Source of the DNA: Streptomyces sp. BV286
Lineage (GTDB): Bacteria; Actinomycetota; Actinomycetes; Streptomycetales; Streptomycetaceae
Direction of reading: 5' to 3'
Assembly: GCF_019090165.1 (NCBI RefSeq)
Contig: NZ_JAHRIB010000095.1
Coordinates: 1 to 64,000, forward strand
DNA length: 64,000 nucleotides
Positions 35,648 through 43,956 of the stretch are shown piece by piece (the stretch's first letter is position 1; each line of letters begins with the position of its first letter). The notes below the pieces were generated by a model. The model had not been told where the DNA came from. It searched no databases and saw nothing but the letters and a program-made list of their open reading frames with translations. The position numbers and the translations under genes were made by a program.

Positions 35648-36733
35648 GTGAGCGCAGAAGACGAGCACGGGGACGGGGACGCCGCGGGACGCGGCACGGG
35701 GCGACGGCCGAACTGGTCAGGCCGGTCACGGCTGTTCAAGGTGGCGGGAGTCGCCCTCGGCTGCGTACTCGTCGCCTCGGCGGCCGGGGCGACCTGGGCG
35801 TACTGGCGTCTGAACCACAACATCAAGAGCGTCGACATCGACAGCGCGCTCGGCGACGACCGGCCGCCCCGGGCGATGACGACCCCGACCGGCCCGGCGT
35901 CGGCCTCCGCGACCCCGCTGCCGAGCGGTGCGCTCAACATCCTGGTCCTCGGCTCGGACACCCGCAGCGGCAAGCGCAACAAGGCCCTCGGCGGCGGCAG
36001 CAGCGACGGGGGAGCCCGCTCCGACACGGCGATGATCGTCCACGTCGACGAGGGCCGCTCCGAAGCGACGGTCGTGAGCATCCCGCGCGACACCCTGGTC
36101 ACGCGCCCCTCCTGCCCGCTGTCCTCGGGCGGTTCGACGTCGGTGGCGTACGGCGCGATGTTCAACAGTGCGTACTCGGTCGGCGGGCCCGTCTGTGCCG
36201 TCAAGACGGTGGAGTCCATGACGGACGTCCGCATGGACCACTACGTCGAGATCGACTTCGCCGGTTTCGCCGATCTGGTGGACGCGCTGGGCGGGGTCAC
36301 GGTGACCACGGACGAGGACATCTCCGACGAGGACAGCCACCTCGACCTGGAGGCGGGCACCCACCACCTCGACGGCAAGGAGGCCCTGGCCCTCGCCCGC
36401 ACCCGGCACGGCATAGGCGACGGCAGCGACCTCGGCCGCATAGGCCTCCAGCAGACACTGGTGAAGGCGCTGCTCGACCAGGTCGCCTCCACCGACCTCC
36501 TCACCAGCCCCACCCGCCTCTACCAGGTCGCCGACGCCCTCACCAGCAGCCTCACCACGGACACCGACCTCAACTCCCTCACCGAGCTGATGAGTCTGGG
36601 CCAGAGCCTCAAGGCCCTGTCCTCCGCCGGCACCGAGACCGTCACCATGCCGGTGGTCACCGCCCCCTCGGACCGCAACCGGGTGGTGGCGGACGAGCCG
36701 GAGGCGAACGAGCTGTGGGAGTCGCTGAAGTGA
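35648..36733 (+). CDS. LytR-CpsA-Psr (LCP) family protein 1
   Basis: LCP proteins transfer lipid-linked glycopolymers to peptidoglycan on the outer face of the membrane. This 361-residue member has one transmembrane helix (about 26-48) and then the LCP domain. Seen are NILVLGSDTRSG, TVVSIPRDTLV, DHYVEIDFAGFADLVDALGGV and ALARTRHGIGDGSDLGRIGLQQ, with the conserved Asp and Arg residues present. There is no LytR_C domain. The GTG at 35648 follows LacI-type sites. It is the only LCP gene of the window on the plus strand. Substrate (teichoic acid, capsule, arabinogalactan-like) is not readable. Confidence 0.92.
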   Translation: MSAEDEHGDGDAAGRGTGRRPNWSGRSRLFKVAGVALGCVLVASAAGATWAYWRLNHNIKSVDIDSALGDDRPPRAMTTPTGPASASATPLPSGALNILVLGSDTRSGKRNKALGGGSSDGGARSDTAMIVHVDEGRSEATVVSIPRDTLVTRPSCPLSSGGSTSVAYGAMFNSAYSVGGPVCAVKTVESMTDVRMDHYVEIDFAGFADLVDALGGVTVTTDEDISDEDSHLDLEAGTHHLDGKEALALARTRHGIGDGSDLGRIGLQQTLVKALLDQVASTDLLTSPTRLYQVADALTSSLTTDTDLNSLTELMSLGQSLKALSSAGTETVTMPVVTAPSDRNRVVADEPEANELWESLK

Positions 36734-36889
36734 GGGCCGCGGCGGGAGGCGGGCGCGCCTCGGCACGCGGCCCCGTGTGCCGGGCGGGGCGCGGCCGGTA
36801 GCCCGAACGCCTCGCTCGCCGCGACCCCGTCCCGGGGGCGTGTCACGGTGGGACCACCTGTCGCCACCACCGGACCCCGGAGCCCCGCC
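36734..36889 (+). other. Short gap between LCP 1 and the dipeptidase-like gene
   Basis: About 156 GC-rich bases. No clear hairpin with T-tract, promoter pair or small gene was found. Confidence 0.3.
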
Positions 36890-38041
36890 ATGGCAGATCT
36901 GCAGGACGAACTGCACGCAACCGCCGAGGTCGGCGAGCTGGATCGCCCCGATGTGGAGAGGGAGTTCGAGCCCGTCGGACCTGACGCCGGGCCCGTGCTC
37001 GCATCCGACGCCGACCCCGACGCGGACACGGCCGACGACCTCCTCGCCCGCGCCCACGCCCTCCTCGCCGCCCACCCCGTGGCGGACGGCTACAGCGGTC
37101 TGCCCTGGGCGCTGCGGCACCTCCCCTGGTACGACCTGGAACTCGGTGAGAGCACGGTCGACACCGATGTGCCCAGGCTCAGGGAAGGGCACGTGGGGGC
37201 GTTGTTCTGGGCGCTGCACCTGCCCGAGGGACTCGTCGGCGAACGGGCGGTCGGAGCGACGCTGGAGCAGCTCGACCTGGTGAAGACCGTGGTGGAGGCG
37301 CACCCGGAGGGCCTGCGCATGACCCACAGCGCGGCGCAGGCCACGGACGCCCGCAACTGCGGGCGCGTCGCCGTGCTGCTCGGTCCGGCCTGCGCGGCCG
37401 CGCTGGACGACTCCCTCGGCATCCTGCGCGCACTGCACGCCCTCGGTCTGCGTGCCCTCACGCTCTCCGGCGCGTCCTGGGCCGGCGAGCGGGGGCTGAC
37501 CCGGTTCGGCGAGGAGGTCGTGCGCGAGATGAACCGCATCGGTGTCCTCGCCGACCTCTCCGGCGCCTCCGACGCGACCGTCCGCCGCGCGCTCACCATC
37601 TCCAAGGCGCCCGTCATGTGCACCCGCTCAGCCGCCCGCGCGCTGCGCCCCCACCCGGCGAACCTCCCCGACGACGTGCTCGTCGAGCTGGGCGCCACCA
37701 AGGGGCTGTGCCTGGTCCCGCTGACCGCCGAGCAGACGGGCCCGTCCGTCCGTGACGTGGCCGACCACCTGGACCACGTACGGAAGCTCGCGGGGGCGGA
37801 GTGCGTCGGCCTCTCGGGGACCTACGACTCCGGGGCCGCGCATCCGCGGGACCTGTCCGACGCCTCGGGCTATCCGCGGCTCGTCGCCGAACTCCTCGGC
37901 CGCGGCTGGTCCGAGGCCGACCTGGCCCTGCTCACCTGGGGCAACGTCCAACGGGTCCTGCGCACCGCGGACTTCACGGCCCGCGCCGCACGGCAGCGAC
38001 GCGAGCCGTCCACCGCGAAGATCGCCGAGCTCGACGGCTAG
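36890..38041 (+). CDS. Peptidase M19 (renal dipeptidase)-like protein lacking zinc ligands
   Basis: 383 residues with the M19 fold: DGYSGLPWALRHLPWYDLEL (residues 66 on), the long middle region, GLTRFGEEVVREMNRIGVLADLSG, the late VMCTRSAAR and GNVQRVLRTADF. Active members use DGHND, DLSH and SHS to bind zinc. Here the His and Asp of the first motif are Tyr68 and Gly70, the His of DLSH is Gly225, and the His of SHS is Thr245. All zinc ligands I can place are lost, so it is probably not a peptidase. The ATG at 36890 has GGAG upstream; GTG 36848 is in frame but weaker. It converges on the VOC gene. Confidence 0.85.
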   Translation: MADLQDELHATAEVGELDRPDVEREFEPVGPDAGPVLASDADPDADTADDLLARAHALLAAHPVADGYSGLPWALRHLPWYDLELGESTVDTDVPRLREGHVGALFWALHLPEGLVGERAVGATLEQLDLVKTVVEAHPEGLRMTHSAAQATDARNCGRVAVLLGPACAAALDDSLGILRALHALGLRALTLSGASWAGERGLTRFGEEVVREMNRIGVLADLSGASDATVRRALTISKAPVMCTRSAARALRPHPANLPDDVLVELGATKGLCLVPLTAEQTGPSVRDVADHLDHVRKLAGAECVGLSGTYDSGAAHPRDLSDASGYPRLVAELLGRGWSEADLALLTWGNVQRVLRTADFTARAARQRREPSTAKIAELDG

Positions 38042-38088
38042 GGCTCACGGGCTCGCGGCTTCATGGGACTCCGGCAGGGCGCGGAGGC

Positions 38089-38448
38089 TCAGCAGGCGCA
38101 GAGGCAGAAGGGGTGGCCGGCCGGGTCGGCGTAGACCCGCCAGTTGCGCCGGCGGTCCTCCGCGTCGAGCACCTTCGCGCCCAGTGCCAGGACCTCCTTC
38201 TCGGCCGCGTCCAGGTCCTCGACAGTCAGGTCCAGATGGAACTGCTGCGAGTCGTCCGGCGCGGGCCACTTCGGCGGTACGTGACCGGCGGCCGCCTGGA
38301 ACGCCAGCGTCCCGCCCTCCGGCAGCCGCAGTTCGAACCAGTTGCCGTCCCCCTCGACGGTGCCGCCGAGCACGTCCGCGTAGAACGTGGCGAGCGCGCG
38401 CGGGTCGGGACAGTCCAGGGCGACGGCGCCCAGCTTGGCGAGAGCCAT
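38089..38448 (-). CDS. VOC (glyoxalase-fold) family protein
   Basis: 119 residues, MALAKLGAVALDCPDPRALATFYADVLGG, typical of the vicinal-oxygen-chelate fold with a second half reading QFHLDLTVEDLDAAEKEVLALG and ending CRVYADPAGHPFCLC-like. Candidate metal ligands His (in FHLDL) and Glu (in WFELRL) are visible. Small actinobacterial VOC proteins of this type have varied or unknown activity. The start has GAGGAGA upstream. It is divergent from the CGNR protein. Confidence 0.88.
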   Translation of the reverse strand: MALAKLGAVALDCPDPRALATFYADVLGGTVEGDGNWFELRLPEGGTLAFQAAAGHVPPKWPAPDDSQQFHLDLTVEDLDAAEKEVLALGAKVLDAEDRRRNWRVYADPAGHPFCLCAC

Positions 38449-38588
38449 GACTTCTCCTCCTCGGTTCGTTACCTCATGCTCGGTTCATCAGGTAACCGTT
38501 ACCGCATGCTGCCCCATGGGGAGTAACGGCACAAGGGGGTCGAGGGCGCAGTTACCGCTTGCTACCTGCCGGGGGTAACGTCGCTGGC
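38449..38588. promoter_or_regulatory. Divergent promoter region with GTTACC/GGTAAC cluster
   Basis: The 140-base gap carries GTTACC at 38468-38473, GGTAACCGTTACC (38491-38503, a perfect palindrome), GTAAC at 38523-38527, GTTACC at 38551-38556 and GGTAAC at 38574-38579. Motifs alternate in orientation. It probably contains operators for the CGNR protein, which would control itself and the VOC gene. Confidence 0.6.
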
Positions 38589-39095
38589 ATGAGTGAGCGT
38601 GTGCCCGCACCCGGCGGACTGGTCCTCATCCAGTCCCTGGTCAACAGCCTCGACATCGAGACGGGCGCCGATGCGCTCGACACGGCCGAGGGGCGGGCCC
38701 GGTTCGGGCTCGGCGAGGGCGAGAGCGAGGCGCGGGACGCGCGCGAACTGCGCGAGTCGCTGCGGGTCGCGTGCCTCGCCCACGCGGGCCACCCGGCCCA
38801 CCGGCAGGTACGGCTGCTCGACGAGCTGCTCGCGTCGGCCCCGCTCGTCGTCACGGTCGCGGCGGGCGACGGCTCGGCGGCCTTCAGGCCCGCGGACCCG
38901 TCGGCGCTGGCCTCCCGGGTGGCGGCGGCCGTCGCCGAGTCCCTCACCGCCGGGACCTGGCTGCGGCTCAAGGCCTGCGAGGCCCCGGACTGCCACTGGG
39001 CGTACTACGACCGCAGCCCGGCGGGACGCGGCCGCTGGTGCTCGATGTCGGTCTGCGGAGCCCGGGCCAAGATGCGCCGCTACCGCGCCAAGTAG
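38589..39095 (+). CDS. CGNR zinc-finger protein
   Basis: 168 residues. The N-terminal domain is the ABATE-like ligand domain of this family (LVQSLVNSLDIETGADALDTAEGRARFGLGEGE...). The C-terminal CGNR zinc finger is CEAPDCHWAYYDRSPAGRGRWCSMSVCGARAK, with four cysteines. Its signature motif reads CGAR rather than CGNR. This is expected for a small transcriptional regulator. The ATG at 38589 lies in a region full of GTTACC sites. It converges on the UDP-glucose dehydrogenase gene. Confidence 0.9.
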   Translation: MSERVPAPGGLVLIQSLVNSLDIETGADALDTAEGRARFGLGEGESEARDARELRESLRVACLAHAGHPAHRQVRLLDELLASAPLVVTVAAGDGSAAFRPADPSALASRVAAAVAESLTAGTWLRLKACEAPDCHWAYYDRSPAGRGRWCSMSVCGARAKMRRYRAK

Positions 39096-39169
39096 CCGGA
39101 CGGGACCAGGGGGAGAGGGCCCGGCCGGAAGCTCGTTCAGGCGGGCCCGGGTGCCGCTCAGGGGGCCGC

Positions 39170-40513
39170 TCAGGCCGTCGGGCGTCCCATCGCCCGGTAC
39201 GTCCAGCCCGCCGCCCGCCACACGGCCGGGTCGAGGGCGTTGCGGCCGTCCAGCATGACGCGGTCCGTCGTCACCTCGCCGAGCGACGCCGGGTCCAGCT
39301 CGCGGAACTCGCGCCACTCGGTCAGGTGCAGCACGGCGTGGGCCCCGCGTACGGCGTCCACCGCCGTCTCCGCGTAGCCCAGCGTGGGGAAGATCCGCCG
39401 CGCGTTGTCCATGCCCTTGGGGTCGTAGACCGTGACCTGGCCGCCCTGAAGGTGGATCTGCCCGGCGACGTTCAGCGCGGGCGAGTCCCGGACGTCGTCC
39501 GAGTCCGGCTTGAACGTCGCGCCGAGGACGGCGATCCGCTTGCCGAGGAAGGAACCCCCGCCCAGCGCCTCACGGGCCATCTCCACCATCTGTCCGCGGC
39601 GCCGCATGTTGATGGAGTCGATCTCGCGCAGGAACGTGAGCGCCTGGTCGGCGCCCAGCTCGCCCGCGCGGGCCATGAAGGCACGGATGTCCTTGGGCAG
39701 GCAGCCACCGCCGAAGCCGATGCCCGCGCGCAGGAACTTCCTCCCGATGCGGTCGTCGTGCCCGATCGCCTCGGCGAGCTTCACGACGTCGCCGCCCCCG
39801 GCCTCGCAGACCTCGGCCATCGCGTTGATGAAGGAGATCTTGGTGGCGAGGAAGGAGTTCGCGGAGGTCTTCACCAGCTCGGCGGTCGGGAAGTCGGTCA
39901 CGACGAACGGCGTGCCCTCGGCCAGCGGCGTCGCGTACACCTCGCGGAGCAGCTTCTCGGCGCGCTCACTGCGGATGCCGGCGACGATCCGGTCGGGGTG
40001 CAGGGTGTCCTGGACGGCGAAGCCCTCGCGCAGGAACTCCGGGTTCCACGCCAGCTCGACCTCCTCGCCGGCGGGGGAGAGCTCGACGAGCGTACGGGCC
40101 AGCCGCTCGGCCGAGCCCACGGGCACGGTGGACTTGCCGACGACGAGGGCGGGGCCCGTCAGATGGGGTGCGAGCGAGGCGAAGGCGGCGTCGACGTACG
40201 ACATGTCGCACGCGTACTCGCCGTGCTTCTGCGGGGTGTTCACACAGACGAAGTGGATGTCGCCGAACGCCGCGGCCTCCGCGTAGTCCATGGTGAACCG
40301 CAGCCGCCCGCTGGCGCCCTCCATCCCGGCGACGTGCTTGCGCAGCAGTTCCTCAAGACCGGGCTCGTACATCGGGACCTCGCCCCGCTGGAGCATCTCG
40401 ATCTTCTCGGGCACCACGTCCAGGCCCAGCACCTCGAAACCGAGCTCGGCCATGGCGGCGGCGTGCGTGGCGCCGAGATAGCCGGTGCCGATCACGGTGA
40501 TCTTGAGGGCCAT
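39170..40513 (-). CDS. ugd: UDP-glucose 6-dehydrogenase
   Basis: The enzyme oxidises UDP-glucose to UDP-glucuronate with two NAD+. The 447-residue protein has the Rossmann start MALKITVIGTGYLGATHAAAM. VGKSTVPVGSAERLAR, ELAWNPEFLREGFAV and NSFLATKISFINAM follow, and the catalytic cysteine is in GIGFGGGCLPKDIRAF. The C-terminal NAD domain has GATFKPDSDDVRDSPALNVA. UDP-glucuronate feeds capsule, teichuronic-type or antibiotic sugars, in keeping with the surrounding LCP and glycosyltransferase genes. ATG 40513 has GGAG upstream. Confidence 0.95.
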   Translation of the reverse strand: MALKITVIGTGYLGATHAAAMAELGFEVLGLDVVPEKIEMLQRGEVPMYEPGLEELLRKHVAGMEGASGRLRFTMDYAEAAAFGDIHFVCVNTPQKHGEYACDMSYVDAAFASLAPHLTGPALVVGKSTVPVGSAERLARTLVELSPAGEEVELAWNPEFLREGFAVQDTLHPDRIVAGIRSERAEKLLREVYATPLAEGTPFVVTDFPTAELVKTSANSFLATKISFINAMAEVCEAGGGDVVKLAEAIGHDDRIGRKFLRAGIGFGGGCLPKDIRAFMARAGELGADQALTFLREIDSINMRRRGQMVEMAREALGGGSFLGKRIAVLGATFKPDSDDVRDSPALNVAGQIHLQGGQVTVYDPKGMDNARRIFPTLGYAETAVDAVRGAHAVLHLTEWREFRELDPASLGEVTTDRVMLDGRNALDPAVWRAAGWTYRAMGRPTA

Positions 40514-40725
40514 GGATGCTCCAGTGAGTATCGGTCAGGCATGCGCCGGCAGCGCGTCCCGAGTGCGCTGACCGAGCATAGTCGGGGCGTGTTCGAGCGC
40601 TTCACCGGGCAGTTTCTCCCTTGTCGCCAAGCTCACGTATCACTCCCGTGGGCAGGCCCTTAAAATTTGAGTTACTTAACGGTAATTAGCGTCAGCATCA
40701 CTGTGTCTTTGGAGCGTGAGAGACC
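40514..40725. promoter_or_regulatory. Divergent intergenic region, ugd / acyl-CoA dehydrogenase
   Basis: Contains an AT-richer patch at 40660-40690 (TTAAAATTTGAGTTACTTAA) with inverted repeat TTAC-N6-GTAA (40672-40685). It resembles the GTTACC sites near the CGNR gene. A promoter for the acyl-CoA dehydrogenase is likely but no hexamer pair is certain. Confidence 0.4.
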
Positions 40726-41883
40726 TTGGCCGGATCGGCTGATTTCGACCTGTACCGCCCGTCCGAGGAGCACGACATGCTCCGGGACGCGATCCGCTCA
40801 CTGGCCGAGGCGAAGATCGCGCCGCACGCCGCGGCGGTGGACGAGGAAGCCCGGTTCCCCCAGGAGGCCCACGACGCCCTGGTGGCCGCCGATCTGCACG
40901 CCGTGCACGTACCGGAGTCGTACGGAGGCGCGGGCGCGGACGCGCTGGCGACGGTCATCGTGATCGAGGAGGTGGCGCGGGTCTGCGCGTCCTCGTCCCT
41001 GATCCCCGCGGTGAACAAGCTCGGCTCCCTGCCCGTCATCCTCTCGGGCTCCGAGGACCTGAAGAAGAAGTACATGACGCCGCTGGCCAAGGGTGACGGA
41101 ATGTTCTCGTACTGCCTCTCCGAGCCGGACGCCGGCTCGGACGCGGCCGGCATGAAGACGAGGGCGGTCCGGGACGGCGACTTCTACGTCCTGAACGGCG
41201 TGAAGCGCTGGATCACCAACGCGGGCGAGTCGGAGTACTACACGGTGATGGCCGTGACCGACCCCACGAAGCGCTCGAAGGGCATCTCGGCGTTCGTGGT
41301 CGAGAAGTCGGACGAGGGTGTCTCCTTCGGCGCCCCCGAGCGCAAGCTCGGCATCAAGGGCAGCCCGACGCGCGAGGTCTACCTCGACAACGTCCGCATC
41401 CCGGCCGACCGCATGATCGGCGACGAGGGCACGGGCTTCGCCACCGCGATGAAGACCCTGGACCACACCCGCATCACGATCGCCGCGCAGGCGCTCGGCA
41501 TCGCGCAGGGCGCCCTCGACTACGCCAAGGGCTACGTCCAGGAGCGCAAGCAGTTCGGCAAGCCGATCGCCGACTTCCAGGGCATCCAGTTCATGCTCGC
41601 CGACATGGCCATGAAGATCGAGGCCGCCCGCCAGCTGACGTACGCCGCCGCGGCGAAGTCCGAGCGCGGTGACAAGGACCTGACCTTCCAGGGCGCGGCG
41701 GCCAAGTGCTTCGCCTCCGACGTCGCCATGGAGGTCACCACGGACGCCGTCCAGCTCCTCGGCGGCTACGGCTACACCCGCGACTACCCGGTCGAGCGCA
41801 TGATGCGCGACGCCAAGATCACCCAGATCTACGAAGGCACGAACCAGGTCCAGCGGATCGTGATGGCACGGAACCTGCCGTAG
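40726..41883 (+). CDS. Acyl-CoA dehydrogenase
   Basis: 385-residue flavoenzyme that oxidises acyl-CoA to enoyl-CoA (short-chain or butyryl-type by length). Seen are MFSYCLSEPDAGSDAAGMKTR, WITNAGESEYYTV and RQTLGIAQGALDYA-like blocks; the C-terminal catalytic glutamate is in YEGTNQVQRIVMARNLP. The start is TTG 40726, giving the usual AGSADFDLYRPSEEHDMLRD; no ATG or GTG suits. A GGAG (40711-40714) lies at rather long spacing. It is divergent from ugd. Confidence 0.94.
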   Translation: MAGSADFDLYRPSEEHDMLRDAIRSLAEAKIAPHAAAVDEEARFPQEAHDALVAADLHAVHVPESYGGAGADALATVIVIEEVARVCASSSLIPAVNKLGSLPVILSGSEDLKKKYMTPLAKGDGMFSYCLSEPDAGSDAAGMKTRAVRDGDFYVLNGVKRWITNAGESEYYTVMAVTDPTKRSKGISAFVVEKSDEGVSFGAPERKLGIKGSPTREVYLDNVRIPADRMIGDEGTGFATAMKTLDHTRITIAAQALGIAQGALDYAKGYVQERKQFGKPIADFQGIQFMLADMAMKIEAARQLTYAAAAKSERGDKDLTFQGAAAKCFASDVAMEVTTDAVQLLGGYGYTRDYPVERMMRDAKITQIYEGTNQVQRIVMARNLP

Positions 41884-41928
41884 GTTCCCCGGCCGGTCCG
41901 CAAGGCGTTCCGGCCCGCTCGACGACCA

Positions 41929-41959
41929 CGCGGCCCCCGGCGTCACGCCGGGGGCCGCG
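41929..41959. terminator. Bidirectional hairpin terminator
   Basis: CGCGGCCCCCGGC (41929-41941) pairs perfectly with GCCGGGGGCCGCG (41947-41959), a 13-bp stem, loop GTCAC, between two converging genes. Confidence 0.8.
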
Positions 41960-41967
41960 CTGTGCCG

Positions 41968-42423
41968 TCAGCCGCAGTTGTGCGGGGGAGCGGCCTGGCC
42001 GAAGAACATCAGGGTGCCACCGGGCGTCTCCATGATGAGCATCTCGCTCACGCACGAGCCGGGTGCCTTGATCTTCACCGGTCCCGCGTAGCTGCCGAAC
42101 GCGCCGTGGTCGCGGTCGAAGGTGCCGTCGTTCTCCTTGTAGATGGAGAGGTCCAGCTGGGTGGCCGTCCCGACGTACACCGACTTCACGAACACGGAAC
42201 AGTTGTACGTCCCGTCGTAGTACGAGTACACCGTTCCGATCTTGCCGGTGTAGCCGCTCCTGTTGGCGTTGACGGACTTCGAGTAGACCAGATTGCCGTC
42301 ACACCCGTAGGCGCCCGCCGCGGCCGGCGCCGCCGTGACGACCGGTGCGACGACGGCGACTGAGGCCAGCACCGTGGCGGTGGTCAGCCACTTGGTGAAC
42401 TTGGACGGCTTGCGTACTCGCAC
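41968..42423 (-). CDS. Small secreted protein of unknown function
   Basis: 151 residues. The N-terminus has basic residues and a hydrophobic signal sequence (WLTTATVLASVAVVAPVVTA) with a likely cleavage site after APAAAGA. The mature ~113 residues have four cysteines (YGCDG, YNCSVF, GSCVSE, HNCG) and are Tyr/Gly/Ser-rich. No family recognised. GTG 42423 has GGGAGAAA upstream at good spacing. The abundant-looking ribosome-binding site and secretion suggest an exported product of some kind. Confidence 0.82.
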   Translation of the reverse strand: MRVRKPSKFTKWLTTATVLASVAVVAPVVTAAPAAAGAYGCDGNLVYSKSVNANRSGYTGKIGTVYSYYDGTYNCSVFVKSVYVGTATQLDLSIYKENDGTFDRDHGAFGSYAGPVKIKAPGSCVSEMLIMETPGGTLMFFGQAAPPHNCG

Positions 42424-42573
42424 CAGGTTTCTCCCGTTTCAGTTGTGATCAGGTCATGACACCTGACGCATCCTGACATGTTCGGGAGGGTGAGTGGAGA
42501 TCATTTCCGGACCCGCCGACGCGCTGTGCGCTCGGCGGGCCCGTCACGAGGGAGAGGTGGAGGCGGCCCGGGG
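42424..42573 (-). promoter_or_regulatory. Intergenic region before the small secreted protein
   Basis: About 150 bases between the secreted-protein start and the LCP 2 stop. It must hold the secreted protein's promoter (minus strand). Two ATGACACCTGACGC-like or CCTGACATG stretches (near 42456-42480) repeat CTGAC, but no clear hexamer pair was found. Confidence 0.3.
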
Positions 42574-43836
42574 TCAGTTCCCCGACACCGTGACCTTCTC
42601 GTCGTTCTTCAGCTGCTCCACCAACTGCTTGACCTTGGCGGTGTCCCACTGGAGGTTGCCGTTGCCGGAGTTGCCCGAGATCGGCATGTTCATCGACTTG
42701 CCGTCACCGCTGGTGATGCCCTTCATGGCCCAGAACATGGAGCCGAGGTCCCACAGGGACATGTCCTTGTCGACGGTGAGGGTGTCGAGGCCGGAGCTCA
42801 GGGTCGGGTAGAGCTTGAAGGGGTTGAGCACCGTCGAGGGGGTCGCCGTCTGGTTGGCGAGCGCCGAGAGGAACTTCTGCTGGTTCTTCGTACGGTCGAG
42901 GTCGCTGCCCGCGAGCGCGTACCGGGTCCGCACGAACGCGAGGGACTGCTCGCCGTTCAGGGTCTGCTTGCCCGCCTCGAAGTCGGCGCCGGACTTGGAG
43001 TCCTTCATGCCGCCCTTGGGGATGTCGATCTCCACGCCGCCCACCGAGTCGACGATCTTCGCGAAGCCGGCGAAGCCGATCTCCGCGTAGTGGTCGATGC
43101 GCAGTCCGGTGTTGGCCTCGACCGTCCGGACGAGCAGCTCGGGCCCGTCCTCCGCGTACGCCGCGTTCAGCTTCACCTGGCGGCCGGTGCCCGGGAAGGT
43201 CTTGCCGGACTCGGAGCCCTTGAACGTGGGGATCGTCACGTTCGAGTCGCGGGGCAGCGAGATCATGGTGTTCCCGTTGCTGCCGACGTGCAGGATCATC
43301 ATCGAGTCCGTGCGCTTGCCCTCGGCGGAACCGGTGTGGAGCTTCTTCTTCTCCTCCGCGGTCATGCCCGCGCGGCTGTCGGAGCCGACGATCAGGTAGT
43401 TCGTGCCCTCGCCGGTGTCGGGCCGGTCGATGACCTTCGACAGGTCGACGTCCCGGTTGAGCTTGGAGTCGGCCCAGAAGTACGTGCCGACGGACACCAC
43501 GACCAGCAGCGTGACCACCGTGATCGAGATCCACTTGATCCGCCGCCGCCAGTTCGGCGCGGGCCGGTCCCGCAGGCCGCCCGGCCCCTGCGGACCGCCG
43601 CCGCCGGGCGCGCCGTAGACCTGGCCCGAGTTGTAGCCGCTGTCGTAGCCGCCCTCGCCGTGACCGTCGGTGTACGTGGGCTGCGGCGGGACCCCGTGGG
43701 GAGGTGCCGAGCCGGCTCCCCGGCCGCGCTGCACCTGCCGCATCACACGGGCGCCCTCAGGCTGGGCGCTCGCGCCGCCACGGCCTTGGCGGTCGCCGCC
43801 GTTGTTTCCGGACCATCCCTGGGGCCAATCGTTCAT
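42574..43836 (-). CDS. LytR-CpsA-Psr (LCP) family protein 2
   Basis: 420 residues. A Gly/Pro/Gln-rich cytoplasmic region of ~90 residues precedes one transmembrane helix (ISITVVTLLVVVSVGTYFWA). The LCP domain has NYLIVGSDSRAG, MISLPRDSNVTIP, DHYAEIGFAGFAKIVDSVGGV and LAFVRTRYALAGSDLDRTKNQQ, with arginines and aspartates as in active members. There is no LytR_C domain. The ATG is at 43836; a thioesterase gene is divergent. Confidence 0.93.
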   Translation of the reverse strand: MNDWPQGWSGNNGGDRQGRGGASAQPEGARVMRQVQRGRGAGSAPPHGVPPQPTYTDGHGEGGYDSGYNSGQVYGAPGGGGPQGPGGLRDRPAPNWRRRIKWISITVVTLLVVVSVGTYFWADSKLNRDVDLSKVIDRPDTGEGTNYLIVGSDSRAGMTAEEKKKLHTGSAEGKRTDSMMILHVGSNGNTMISLPRDSNVTIPTFKGSESGKTFPGTGRQVKLNAAYAEDGPELLVRTVEANTGLRIDHYAEIGFAGFAKIVDSVGGVEIDIPKGGMKDSKSGADFEAGKQTLNGEQSLAFVRTRYALAGSDLDRTKNQQKFLSALANQTATPSTVLNPFKLYPTLSSGLDTLTVDKDMSLWDLGSMFWAMKGITSGDGKSMNMPISGNSGNGNLQWDTAKVKQLVEQLKNDEKVTVSGN

Positions 43837-43956
43837 GCGCCCCAGTGTGCAGTGCTCGACTGCGTGGCATACAAGAGTCTTCGGAATATCGGATCAGGGC
43901 TGTTGCAGATCTGATGCAAAACGACCCTTTCGCGCCCCCGGCATAGGGTGGGCGGC

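Noticed and set aside
36890..38041. Active membrane dipeptidase
   Set aside because: All zinc-binding residues I can align are replaced.
38042..38088. Small gene between the dipeptidase-like and VOC genes
   Set aside because: Only 47 bases between converging stops; no start with ribosome-binding site.
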